Below, piece after piece: positions 1 through 11,835 of a stretch of DNA of 64,000 nt. A model generated the notes under the pieces. The model saw only the letters and a program-made list of their open reading frames with translations. It was not told the origin of the DNA and did no database searches. Source of the DNA: Abelmoschus esculentus (lineage: Eukaryota; Streptophyta; Magnoliopsida; Malvales; Malvaceae); NCBI GenBank assembly GCA_035048815.1, contig JAUCBN010000007.1, positions 2,983,501-3,047,500 on the forward strand, given 5' to 3'. The number at the start of each line of letters is the position of its first letter. Position 1 is the first letter of the stretch. Position numbers and translations under genes: made by a program.

Positions 1-1594
1 TGAATACTCCTATGAGTTCCAGCTCCTTGATAGTACTCGTGTCCAGCAATACCTGGGCCAACAGACTGCCTACCAGATGAAAATGAATCAAATCTAGGCA
101 TCTCAATTTGGGCAGATCCCGCTTTAGAATCTTTTTGAACTGCAAAACCCTGGGATGATCCTGGACAGAAGAGTCTCAATCGTAAATGGTTACCTCAGTA
201 TGCCGGTTAACAACAAGGAGAAGTTTGCAAAGTGTTTTGTCAAGCTAACAGAAGTTCAATTGGCAGCAATTTACCGGCATATTGATCAGACGTAGAATCC
301 ATTGTTTGCGACTCTGCTGTTTGAGGAAGCTGTGATGACTTCAAAGCCTCAAGATCAAGACCATGCTGATCGATAACAGTCTCCATTGCCCTTCAATAAA
401 GAAAATTCCCTTAGAAAAACTAGCAGGATCTTCAGAGAGAGGGTGCACATCCTAAATGAAAATTTGACTTCAATAAAGATTATCGTTAGTAAGTTCAAGT
501 GTTCACTCCACTACAACCATGCCAGTCCAAAAAGCACAAATAAGAGTTAACATAACAGTTAGATCAGCCAGATAACAAATACAAAATGAAGAAATATACA
601 AGCATGTAAACAATTATTAAAACATACACACAGGACAACAAGGATATATCAGCATGTAATTTGAATTTAAGGTGAGTAATTTATTGCAGTTCAGTACACT
701 TTAATTTAAGCTATGAACTTTAATCATATGTAATCCTGGGGTAAAATATATGAAGTTAACAGCAACTATCATATATATGAACAAAGATAAAAAAACATAT
801 TTCAACATTAATTCAAGCATGTCTTGGATGGTACAATATGATCAAAAAGGAGAAATGCAAGAACAGCTTCATTCGAAGCAAAAGAAGATGGACCAAAGTA
901 AAAGTTTTAACTGAGTCATTGAGGCCTACCTAACTTATGCCCAACCATAAGCATGGTGAACGAATTAATGCCCTCCTAAGAGCAGAGGGAGCACTATTTG
1001 TCAAAGGTGTCTCGAGATTTGCATGTTCATTTCACTTTCTAGAAAATAATATTAAGCACTCGCACCCAGTTAAAGGAAATCAAAACTAACACTTAACGTA
1101 TCAATTGATAATCAAAGTACAGTGCACACTCGATCAAACATATTTATTAGATCCACTATTATCTTTATTAACTCAAATTGTTATCTCCACATAGATGAAA
1201 ATAACTCGGATCCTTTCTTTCCACATGTTAGAAAAAACCCAATGGTCTTTTAATAAGAATTCTTATAATTATGAAACCCAACAGATGAAAGATAAGTCAA
1301 AAATGCTTCACCTTGATATTACTTGAAACGGCATTGAATGTTCCTTCCCACTAGATTTCATATGTTGCAATATCTAAAACAATCACACATGACAAATAAA
1401 AAATCAGCATCCATGTAAATGGTATTAAACTTCGAGCTAACTAGTGCACAATAAGACAACTCGATTGACCAAAAATATATGCATACCACGTGAAGTTTAG
1501 TGGCTAGCTTTGACGGCTCATCTTTAGAATCTTGAATGAGCTTTTGCAGAAACTTTGCCGCCTCCAACTCAACAGTATGTGAAGAAGACGCCAT
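1..1594 (-). CDS. SYD: Chromatin-remodelling ATPase SPLAYED (SYD), N-terminal part, runs off left edge
   Basis: SYD is a SWI/SNF-class nuclear chromatin-remodelling ATPase. Only the N-terminus is present here. Four coding exons join in frame: 1487-1594, 1312-1373, 275-390 and 1-160 (continuing out of the window). The first exon opens MASSSHTVELEAAKFLQKLI, the second gives ILQHMKSSGKEHSMPFQVIS, the third AMETVINQHGLDLEALKSS (read in the genomic frame with one I/D difference). The fourth carries the KDSKAGSAQIEMPRFD stretch. This order is characteristic of SYD N-termini as I know them. The ATPase and bromodomain-type regions lie outside the window. The start was chosen because it begins the conserved block and is preceded by a leader with a probable 5'UTR intron (donor near 2065, acceptor near 1610). 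Identification is by recall of the family, not a search. Confidence 0.85.
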
Positions 1595-2225
1595 CTCCTC
1601 CTACTAACTACGAAATCAAAAGATAATAAGCAAGTGAAAAATTATCCGTTCCAAACCGTCATATTCCAGTCCCTGCTTTTCACACCAAATTTGCCTGTAT
1701 ATAACAAGAGTAATTTCCAACAGAGTCTGATCTGATTCCTTACACACTTAGCATCATCAAATTTTCGATTCCGTAAATATAATCATAATCAACCTGGAAA
1801 CTCAATAAAAATAAAAACAAAAACAAACACACACACGAAATACCAGAGACTTAAAATCCCCCATCTCAGTAGCAGCATTTATATGAAAGTATTTCTATAA
1901 TTACCTGAAAACCATTAGACTACTTATAACAAACTGTAATGCGAATTTCTTAGCAATTTGTTCATTTCTCGAGAAATGATCGTTCTTTTTTCTCGGAAAT
2001 TTTATTATATCGATGACATTAAAACGCTACCGGAAGAAAATTTGATGAAATAAAGAAAAAGCGAACCTTGGCGGAGATCGAAGATTTTAGAGGTAAGCTA
2101 CGTATAGAGATTGATTCGTAATACAAAAGTTCTTCATTAAATGGGAAAAAAATGGGAGTTCTGGTTTTGCAGGGATGAAGGAAAACGAAGAGAAAGAGTC
2201 CTCGAATACGTACCTTTTACGCACG
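1595..2225 (-). promoter_or_regulatory. 5' leader and probable 5'UTR intron of SYD
   Basis: Upstream of the SYD start there is a pyrimidine-rich acceptor near 1610 and an AAG/GTTCGC-type donor near 2065, so the leader is probably split. A purine-rich stretch near 2160-2215 may be the transcribed leader start. No clear TATA box was identified. Confidence 0.4.
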
Positions 2226-3512
2226 TGCCCAATTTCTTTGAGAAATTATCTGGTTGCCCCCTTATCGTTTTATGAATATGGTGATACGAATTCTGGTATA
2301 TACAAACAATTTAATTTTTTATGAAAAATATTTCATATATTAACCGTGAAAATTAAGTAGATAAAATTTAGATTATAGAATTTTAAATTTAGAATTTAAA
2401 GTTATGATTTAAAGATTAAAGATTAAAATTTAATTTTAAAATTTAAATTGAAATTTTAAATTTTACGAAATATATTTACATAAAAAATTTATAATAATAT
2501 ATTAAATATTAAATTTCTTTTGGATTTAGACAGTACTATCCGAGGTTGAGTTATTGAAGAATCCATCTTTAATTGGTTGTTTATGTTTAATTAGAGATGG
2601 TAAAATAACTCATCGAATTTTGATTTGATTTTTAATATGAGTTTTTTTATTAAAAATTTGATTTCGTACGAATTCAAGCTTAGAGTAATTTTTCTGATTC
2701 GATATATATTATATTTTTTATATTTTATTTAATATTAAATTTAACAGTGAATTTTTATATTAAATTATTTTGAATTTGGTTCAGATTATTATCATATTTG
2801 AATTTGATAAACACTATAATACATATTGTTAACCTTCTATAATCAAATCAAAGATTAAAATTTGGAATTTAAACCAGAATAAAAAATTAACAATTTAAAT
2901 AAGTAATTAAAAATTGTTAGTTGACACTATCTTTTAAACCGTGATATTCAATAAAATCAATCTCCATTAGGATCATTTTTTCTCTCCCTCGAGTATGATT
3001 TGTACAGAGAAAAAAAGTCAGAATGAAAAAGAACAGCATTTTATCTATTTTAGAATTTAGGCTACCATTATTTGATACACTGTAAATTAATTAGATATTA
3101 TCAGGTCAGAAAAATGTTAAATAAAGTTAATTTAGAATTACCATTGATGATAGTATTCATCTGATTACTGGCTTTATACATAAAAAACTTAACAATACTT
3201 CTAGATTATGGTTCCGAACATTCGAACTTAAATACTAAATGTCACGTTTTAAAGATAAGTATTCGAACCAATTAAATTAAATTTGGTTATTCATTCGAAT
3301 GTTTTTATCATAAAACAAATGCCTCAAGACAACATGGCAATGAGACATTTGAGTGTTCTTACATAAACTCTAACCACAATGATGAACAACCAAACTTTCC
3401 TGTTGGTTTAAATGTTTCATAAGCATAAAAAAAAAAACTAACAATACGATAACATTGGAGAAGCAGAGAAACAGGGGATTTTATGGAGTCGTTACCGATC
3501 AACAACGGTTTT
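2226..3512. other. AT-rich intergenic DNA
   Basis: Between the SYD leader and the 3' end of the ACP gene. It is dominated by short A/T runs and has no ORF or recognisable domain. The last 100-200 bases probably include the ACP 3'UTR. Confidence 0.6.
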
Positions 3513-4603
3513 TTAAGCGGATTTCTGCTCCACGAGCTTCTCGATCAGATCTGCTGCATCTTGAACGGTGGCGATGTGTTGGGCACTATCTTCTTCCACA
3601 CTGATTCCGAACTCCTCTTCAAGTCCCATCACAATCTCGACCTGAATCACAAGAACACAAAAGTATTGGATCGTGTTAGTTCTACTCATTCATGCAAATA
3701 TGGAAACAGACTGCTCCATAGGGTAGATGTTTGGTTACTGTGTCAAGAGAATCAGCTCCAAGTGCAGCAAACTTCGACTCTCCGGTGACGGAAGAATCTG
3801 CTGGTAGTGCCAATTGCTTCCTCACTATGCCACAAACTTTTTCCAAGGTCTCAGGTTTAGCCTGAACGGATTAACATCCTCATAAACAGGTTAAGCACAT
3901 CAATTTCAATGGGGAAATGCACGTAAAGGCTTCATCATTGTAAAATGATCATTAAAACATCAATGTTAAGGATATGCACTATGTTACCTAGATTCGAATG
4001 TGGATGTCAAACACGAGTACACTCAATTTGTTAGATATGAATACAGATACGGATATTTTAGAGAAAACACAAAAGTATGATTAACTTAGCATATTCATGG
4101 TAGATTGAATCTCTTAGGATTAAAAATTTCCTGGAAAAACTCCGGCTCGAGCCGAACAGCCATGGTCAATGATCCTTTTCATTAGTGAAATTAAATACTA
4201 ATGATCGTATTTTTACATCATATGATTCCGATGATCGGTTAGTCGGTTATCTTATTCAGCATTGAACGGAAGCAAATTGCTAAATGACTATATTTGCAGA
4301 TGCAGATCTTCGAATCGAATCAGAAAAAGAAAAGAATATCATACCGCGCATGAAACTCGGAGGCGCCGCGATCCGGGCTGCATTCTAAGAGATTGGAACC
4401 TAACTGAGTTTACATTACAGATCCCAGGAATCTGAAGAGAAAAATAGAACTGAAAATTCCTAGCCAAACACAACTTAAAAAACACCGAAAAACGTTAAAA
4501 ATGAAAGGCAAAACAGATATGAAGATTGAGAAGTTACCTGAGTTTGCTTGAATGCAGTTGAAAGAGGGGAGAATTTCAATGAAATCCCAGTTGAAGAAGC
4601 CAT
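3513..4603 (-). CDS. Chloroplast acyl carrier protein
   Basis: ACP carries growing acyl chains on a 4'-phosphopantetheine arm during plastid fatty-acid synthesis. Four exons join in frame: 4538-4603, 4345-4431, 3739-3861 and 3513-3641, giving 134 residues, the usual length. Exons 1-2 encode a Ser/Arg-rich transit peptide starting MASSTGISLKFS and ending RLRVSCA. Exons 3-4 encode the mature protein starting AKPETLEKV. The prosthetic-group serine is in GADSLDT, about residue 89. Helix II/III sequence (EIVMGLEEEFGISVEED) and the typical end DAADLIEKLVEQ follow. A longer ORF from 4766 is intron and leader read-through, so I prefer the ATG at 4603 because it begins a proper transit peptide and splices cleanly. 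The exon 3 boundary falls directly after the DSLDT codons. Confidence 0.93.
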
Positions 4604-4769
4604 TGAAATCGGGGAAGGCGGAGATCACTAGGAAAGGGCTGAAGTGTTGTTTAGATTTTGCAGCAGTGTTTGAGATTGAGACGTTTTTATAGATCTCTGT
4701 TGTTTGTTTGCGTTGTAGTTGGGGAGTTGTTGGGCAATTTTCCACTTTTCTCCCTTTCAATTTCATAGT

Positions 4770-7700
4770 TTGTATCGAAAAAGTTCAAAAATAAAAACCA
4801 TTGTTATACTTCCCTCCTTTCACCGCTAGGCAGAGTTTAAGGTAAAATTTTGTTCTTAGTCCTTGTTGTATGTAAAAATTATAGATCTAGTTCTTATATT
4901 TAACATAAGTTTTTTTTAATTTAATTATAACTCAAATCGTATAGAATAAATATAATTAAATTATGAAGATTTAAAGTGATCAAAGTAGATAATATAAATG
5001 AAATTTATAGCTTATATTGTGATTAGAGAAATTAGATAATATAATGAGATTTATAGCTTATATTGTTATTAAGTATGTTTAAAATATTTGATCTGATTTA
5101 TCTAATCTGATTACCATTAATTCAATTTAAAATTTTAAATATATGACTTGATTTTTATTTTTTAAATCGAATATATGATTTATTTATTTTTTTTGAATTT
5201 GATATATATAGTAATATTTAGAGTTTTAGATTATTTGAAAATCCAAAAAAAAATTATGAATATCCAAAAATTTAGTGCTTGTTATATTCAAAAATTAAAA
5301 TATATATATATTTTTATAGATTTGAATCTTATTATACTTAGCAATTTGTCTTTTGTTAAATTTGAAATTCTGAAATTTTCATAAATATACCCCTTAAATT
5401 CAAAATAAATAAATTAAAATATATTTTTAGATAATCGGATATCTAAATATCCAATTTGATTATTTAATATTTGAATACTTGAGTATTTATTTTTTATAGG
5501 ATAAAAATTATTATATTATTGATTTAAAATTTTAAATATCCAAAAATTTGAATCGAATTAAATCTAATATCCGATAATAAACAGGCGTAACTATTATACA
5601 TAACATACCGTCTAATAGTAAATTTTCACATAACATGTTCAATGTTCATGTTTTGATTTAAGACTGAAATTTTAAAATACAATAACTACAAATAATTTGT
5701 TTGTTCTTTTCAAATATAATGTAAAGACATGAGAATATATTATATATCTCTAATTATTCGCATGTTTTAAGTCGAAAATAAATTGATTCAAAATTTGAAT
5801 TATCATGAAAGAAATTTTTATCAAGTTTTATCAAGAAATTAATTAGTATTTTAATATGAAATGAACATTAGTATTAATATTTAATTATTTTTTTATCTTA
5901 TTTTTTTATTAAATGAATTTTATTAATATTTACGGTAAATTAAATTTAAAAACAATTTTTTCAAATAAAAATTTACTTGATAAAAAATATAAAATAAAAA
6001 ATTAATTAAATAAATATATTTAATTAATTAATATATAAATAACATGATATAAATAACCTATAATATAATTTTTCCTGCGTAACCTAGGCCTTTAAATCAC
6101 CTAATATCAACTATATTGATTAGATTGCCAAACAGATATTTATTTATCATTTTGTTAGATAACCTAACTCAATCTCATTGGATAAATAGTAAACACTAAT
6201 AATTAGTTGTTCTAGATGTTAAGTAATTAAGACACTAATTTTTTTAGGCAAGATATAATATTTAAATTCTGATATTATAAATAAATTAAATTAAATTATT
6301 CATTTATAATATTTTTTTATATTATTTAATTTGAATTAATAGATTAATATATTAATTAATACAATTATACCAAAAATTAAATTTGTATATAAATAAATAT
6401 CAACTAAATTTAATGCCTTCAAGTGAAAATTTACAAAATTTAAATTAATGCATTAAATATATATTCTTATATATAAGATTATAAATGAGGGAGGGTAAAC
6501 TTTGAACTATGCTCAAATGAGCGGTAATGTGTTTTAGGGATATTTGGTTCACGGATTGTAAGATTATTTTTAAGAATTGGATTATCGAAATATAACATCA
6601 TTATACACATTATCAAGAATGTTATATTATTTTATTTATTTTATTTGATTGGAATATAAGATTATAGTGTTTGATTGAAAGAGTATAAGATTAATTAAAA
6701 GCAAAATTTATCTATTTATCTTTATGATATATTTTTTTAACAAGTTAAACTTTTAGTTATTAAATTAAAAATATTTACATAAAAAATTATATAATTATTT
6801 TTATTGTATTATCTAAAGTTTGTAAAAATTTTATATTTAAAATATAATTAATATATTATATTATTTTTAAGAAAATATATTTGTATACTTTTATTCTCTT
6901 TTAGTTTTTTAAATAATAAATTATTAAACGTTTAATAGGTTTGAATTTTTAATTTTTATTTTATTTGATTATTTATTGAATAAATTAAATTAAATAATAA
7001 AACAAATATAAAAATAACAAAAATGATAAAATAAATTAACCTATTAAATTTTTAAGATGAAACATTATAAATAAATATCAATAAAAATATATTATTAAAT
7101 ACTATAATATTATTTAAATGTATACAACCTCATTTATATATTAAATACACATATTTAATGAATTTATACCATAAATAATTAGGTATCTAATTAAAAATGT
7201 AATAAATGATCAACATAAATATAATTCTTTATTATAATGATAAAATTATTGCAAAGGAAAAAAAGTGTATAATACCTAAAAAAATAAGAGGAGCTGCATT
7301 TTTATAATTTGAGTAGAAAAGAATCACTATTAAAAAAATACATCTTAATAATAAAATTTTTAAATCAAACATGAGAATATAAGTTTAGAAAAAATATTAC
7401 CCCGATAATATATTTTTTTTTCGTGAACCATAAGTACTCTTAGCTCTCAGGAAAATGAAATTATTGACAAAACCTTTTTTATAATCATAACAATTTTGTA
7501 CTAAGACTTAGATGGATAGTCAAATATAAAGGAGAAAAAAAGTATACGAGTAAAAAATAATAAAATAAATAAAAGAGGATATACGTTTAATAAAATATAC
7601 AATCAATAAAATTAAATCTTCGGACTTTTAAATAAATATCAAACACAATATTAAAAATACAAGCTCACGAGACGACAATTAATATAGGATACAATCAACA

Positions 7701-8033
7701 ATAAGCATCTAATGTTGGGGGAAAATGATGTTATAATCAAATCATCCTCCAAAAACTCACTTTTGTGTTATTTGTGTTGTATTTTCCATTTTTTTTTTCA
7801 TATTCGATGTATTTTACATCGAAAAATTAAATAATTAAATTTACTCACGTTGGATATATACCGATATCCAACACTCATATTCGAGTTTGAGTAATAATGT
7901 ATGTATTAGGAAACTTCACACTGAAAGCCGGGTTTCATCCTACATGTTTATGGAAATTAGTAATTTAGTATTAGTAAGTTTAGTACATGGTATGTGTATG
8001 ATCTCTTCGGTCTTCACTTCCGCTACTTTGTTT
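4770..8033. other. Long AT-rich intergenic region
   Basis: About 3.2 kb of very AT-rich DNA with many short inverted and direct A/T motifs and no ORF over 70 codons that resembles a protein. It is probably decayed transposon and foldback material. I see no gene here. Confidence 0.6.
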
Positions 8034-9177
8034 TTAATGCCACCGTTGATCATTTTGTTCGAGGGGTGATCCGGGAACGAATGGTACGAAACCCCTTCCT
8101 CCGAACACAGGTCGCATGAATGCATTGTCGAATTTTCTCCAATAGTAATGCACTGTGTGGGAAGGAGCGTGCTCAAGAACATCCTTAAGCTCGTCGGTCG
8201 GGTTAGATTCTGTTCACTTTCGTAAGACTCTAAGTTATGGCCGTTGCCTAGGAGTGGCACGACCCATGACTTAGGGGTAGATGGTTCGGTAGAAAGCATT
8301 CGGTTGAGAGGTTTTGTTGAAAGAAGCAAAATTCTAACAAGAGGTTTAATTATCGATCCGGAAACCTGGCATATGAACCGAATGAACATATTAAAGATCA
8401 TGAACTTGTAACTATGTTTTCGAATTTCTTCAATAGTTTTATGTGACTAATCAGTATTACAGTTTTTTTACCTGTAACTAAGTTTTCGAATTTCTTTGAT
8501 AATTTTTTGTGACTAACTAATATTAATTTAAATTTAATTTTGATCGTTGTATCATAATTTTAAAGATTTAAAAAAAATGAAGAGAAAGAATTGAGTTCTT
8601 ACTATTGTGCTGAAGAGCACAACTGTGATTGTGCTAGTTATCATCATTGCATTCCCTCGTAACTGAGTATGGCCATAGCTGGTAAACTGCAAAGAGCCAA
8701 AGACGACATAGTTAAGCTTCTTTGTTACACTTCTTTCCCATTAGTCTCGGAGCAATCCATGAAGAAAGTAGAAAAAGAAAAAGAAAAAACTCGCAACTGT
8801 ACAACACTGCATACGAGTTTTCAAGTACGTGAAACTTACAAAATATCTTTGATTATTGAGTGTTAAATAATATATCTATTATTGATATAAATATAATAAG
8901 ATTTCTCTCTAAAAAAATATGTTTTTAAAAAATATTTTGAAGTTTGTTCCTTTATTCATGTATCCGACACGACTATACTAAAATAAAATGTCGAAACAAC
9001 ATCTCATTTTTCTAAATGTCGAAACAACGATCCTGAACTCCTGGTCCTACTATTAGCATACAATGTTATATTGTGATTGTCTATGGAAGAAGAAACCCAG
9101 TTGAAGCTTTATACCTGATTATACGCAAGTGCCATTGAGACCGCACCACGCATTAGACCGGCCCACCATATGGTAAC
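8034..9177 (-). pseudogene. Truncated NHX-type vacuolar Na+/H+ exchanger, last three exons only
   Basis: NHX antiporters exchange Na+ or K+ for H+ across the tonoplast or endosome membranes. Three consecutive 3' exons remain. The first, about 9115-9177, encodes VTIWWAGLMRGAVSMALAYNQ. The second, 8603-8686, encodes FTSYGHTQLRGNAMMITSTI and eight further residues. The third, 8034-8365, begins VSGSIIKPLVRILL and includes LSTEPSTPKSWVVPLL. Donors (GTATAA, GTAAGA) and acceptors are intact. In the last exon the frame breaks near 8155-8172: the conserved continuation YYWRKFDNAFMRPVFGGRGF is read two bases out of phase, and the exon is 332 bases where 330 would keep frame. Upstream of the first exon the family sequence stops, and about 330 bases further on telomeric repeats begin. 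All N-terminal transmembrane exons are missing, so I call it a pseudogene. Confidence 0.85.
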
Positions 9178-9512
9178 CAGCAAAAGTAAATGCCCAAATC
9201 GAAGTAAGTATTCATTGATCCATATTAGGAGTTGGGCCAATAGAGACACAAGTATGTCTGAACAGAAGAAAAAGGGAAAAACTCTCAAAACTTGAATGGT
9301 AGTGTTTGATTTGGTTTAGATTTGATTATAACTATATTCAGTTTAATTTGATTCATGATTCTCAAATATGGATGGTCTCAGATGAGGTCTGACTAGGTTT
9401 TTGGACGATTCCAACATGAATATTATAACTTTTCACCCAACACTTGTTTTGGGTTTAGAGAGATTCCACCGGACTTAAATTTTATTATAAAATCATCTTA
9501 AATTTTCACCCA

Positions 9513-10597
9513 ACCCTAACCTCAAACCCTAAACTATAAACCCTAACCCTAACCCTAAACCCCTAAACCTTAACCCTAAACTTAAACTCTAACCTAGCCC
9601 TAAACCCTAATCCTAAACCCTAACCCTAACCTTAACCGTAAACCCTAAATCCTAATCCTAACCCTAAATACTAAATACTAAACACTAACCCTAACCATCA
9701 ACCTAACCAAAAACCTAAACCCTAAACCTTAAACCCTAACCCCATAAACTCTGAACCATAACCCTAAACCCTAACCCTAATTCTAAACCCTAAACCCTAG
9801 TCATAACCCTAAACCATAACACTAACCCTAAACCTTAACCCATAAACCCAAAACTCTAACCTTAACCTTAACCCTAAACCATAAACACTAACCTTAACCC
9901 TAAACCCTAAATCCTAACCATAACCCTAAACCCTAAACCTAAACCTAAACCATAACCTTAAACCCAAAACCCTAACCCATAACCCTAACCCTAAACCCTA
10001 AACCATAACCTTAAACCCTAATCCTAACCCTAACCTCAACCTTAAACCATAACCTAGCCCTAAACCCTAACCCTAAACCATAAACCCTAATCCTAACACT
10101 AAACTCTAACCATAAACTATAAACCCTAACCCATAAACTCTAAACCATAACCATAAACCACAAACCATAAACCCTAACCACAAACCGTAAACCCTAACCC
10201 TAACCCTAAACTCTAACCATAAACCATAAACCCTAACCCTAAACTCTAACCATAAACCATAAACCTTAACCTAGCCATAAATCCTAACCCTAACCCTAAA
10301 CCCTAACCTTAACCCTAACACTAAACCTTAAACCTTAACCCTAAACCCTAAACCTAACCCTAACCCTAACCTAAACAATGACACATAACCCTAAACCCTA
10401 ACTTTAACCCTAAAACTTAAACCTAAACCACATAAACCCTAACCCTAACCTAAACAATGACACATAACCCTAAACCCTAACTCTAACACTAAACCTTAAA
10501 CCTAAACCACATAAACCCTAACACTAAACCATATAAACCCTAAACCACTAATCCTTAAACCACTAATCCCTAAACTCTAAATCTTAAACCCCAAATC
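9513..10597. repeat. Interstitial telomere-like repeat block (CCCTAAA/CCCTAA)
   Basis: About 1.1 kb made almost wholly of degenerate telomere units, with the C-rich strand on plus. Seven-base CCCTAAA units (plant type) are mixed with six-base CCCTAA units and many one-base variants (CCTTAAA, CCATAAA, CTCTAAC). A non-telomeric insert AACAATGACACA occurs twice, at about 10374 and 10453, inside a local duplication of about 79 bases. Ordinary gene-derived sequence flanks both sides, so this is internal and not a chromosome end. Confidence 0.95.
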
Positions 10598-10854
10598 TAT
10601 ATAAAAAATTAATTAGGGAAATTTTAAAGAACAAAGAGAAAGATGACACAAGAAATCTTTGATAATTTTTTTTCTTTTTTAAATCAAAAAAATTAAATTA
10701 GATGATTTGGTCAATAATGCTTATGTGTAAATTTAATATGAAAAAAATATATTATGTATCTTAATTTAATTGGTTGGGATCATATCATAGGTGGTAGAAA
10801 AGGTTGATGTAATAATTTTTCCAAAGTATAACTTCTGGAAAAGAGAAAGAAAAA

Positions 10855-11715
10855 TAGTTTAAAACACAAATCCAAATATCCAATTATCTAGTTTTCTTTT
10901 CTTTCTTTTCCTACACATTTTCTTGCTGGCCAAACAGAGCAACCTCGACAGGCGACAACTGAACTTGGATTGGAAACTTCTAATATTATAGAAACGGAGA
11001 GAATAATTTATCGAAGAACAATAATACATCCCCCAAAAGAAAACCGAGTTATCATCCAATTCCAACTGACCTCAACTCGAGTTCTACAGTTCAAAACTGC
11101 AAACCGAGAACAAAACGGATTCGTTTTGGATCATAAAATTCCCAACAGGAACCAGATTCGAAACTCAATCCAAGCAATGCTCCTTTGAATTTTGAAAAAG
11201 AAAATCAGCAAAAAAAAAATCTATACGTTATTTCTAGAGGCAGAATAAATCAAACTCAAAGTAGTAAAACTCTTTTGAAGCATAGAAATAAAAGAAATAT
11301 TTTAAAACTCAAATCCAGTTATCTATTTTCCTTTTCCTTTTCCTTTTCTTTCTTTTCCTACGCATTTTCTAGCTAAGCCAAACAGAGACACCTCAACAGC
11401 TCAACTTCGAAATTTCAAATATATTACAAAAAACAGAGAGAAAGTAGAATCTATTCACAACTCACAACAAATGTAAATGAGTGAACTATAACTGAGTCAG
11501 AAATCAGCTCACCTCGAATCGTGTCCCGCACTTCAAAACTGCAAGAAGATAACAAAATGGATTCGTTTTCGGATCATACAATTTCCAAACTGGAACCTAA
11601 TTCAGAACTCAATCAAAGCAATGCTGATTTGATTTGAAAATCAAAATCAACATAGAACAACATTTTTTTAAAAAAAAAATCTAAATTATTTCTAAAAGAT
11701 ATAATTAAATGAGAG
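10855..11715. repeat. Diverged tandem duplication, unit about 440-447 bp
   Basis: Two successive copies share a CT-rich tract (CTTTCTTTTCCTAC at about 10901 and 11347), the word TTCAAAACTGCAA (about 11090 and 11532), GGATTCGTTTT, and AACTCAATC(C/A)AAGCAATGCT. They are separated by roughly 442-447 bases and are clearly diverged. No protein is conserved between copies; the short ORFs inside are not supported. They lie between the telomeric block and a promoter-like leader. Confidence 0.75.
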
Positions 11716-11835
11716 AATCACAGGCTGAAGAGAGTTTGCAGTTGAGAGAGTACTGACAGTGAAAGAATAAGCTAAGGGAAGAGATGGGAAAGAGAGAGTC
11801 CGCCAAAGGAAATGTATTTATAATATCTTTGGGGA
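11716..11835 (-). promoter_or_regulatory. Promoter-like TATA box and pyrimidine-rich leader
   Basis: Read on the minus strand, TATAAATACATTT (near 11807-11822) is followed by a long CT-rich leader (CTCTCTCTTTCCC..., CTCTCTCAACTGC...), a layout typical of a plant transcription start and 5'UTR. No coding exon follows; downstream lie the tandem duplication, the telomeric repeats and then the NHX exons on the same strand. It may be the abandoned promoter of that gene, but that is inference. Confidence 0.45.

Noticed and set aside
3483..3788. 101-codon plus-strand ORF
   Set aside because: It is the antisense of ACP exons 3 and 4.
8669..8866. 65-codon plus-strand ORF
   Set aside because: It overlaps the NHX exon at 8603-8686 on the opposite strand and has no protein-like conservation.
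9513..10597. True chromosome end
   Set aside because: Gene-derived sequence continues for kilobases on both sides and the units are strongly degenerate, so it is interstitial.
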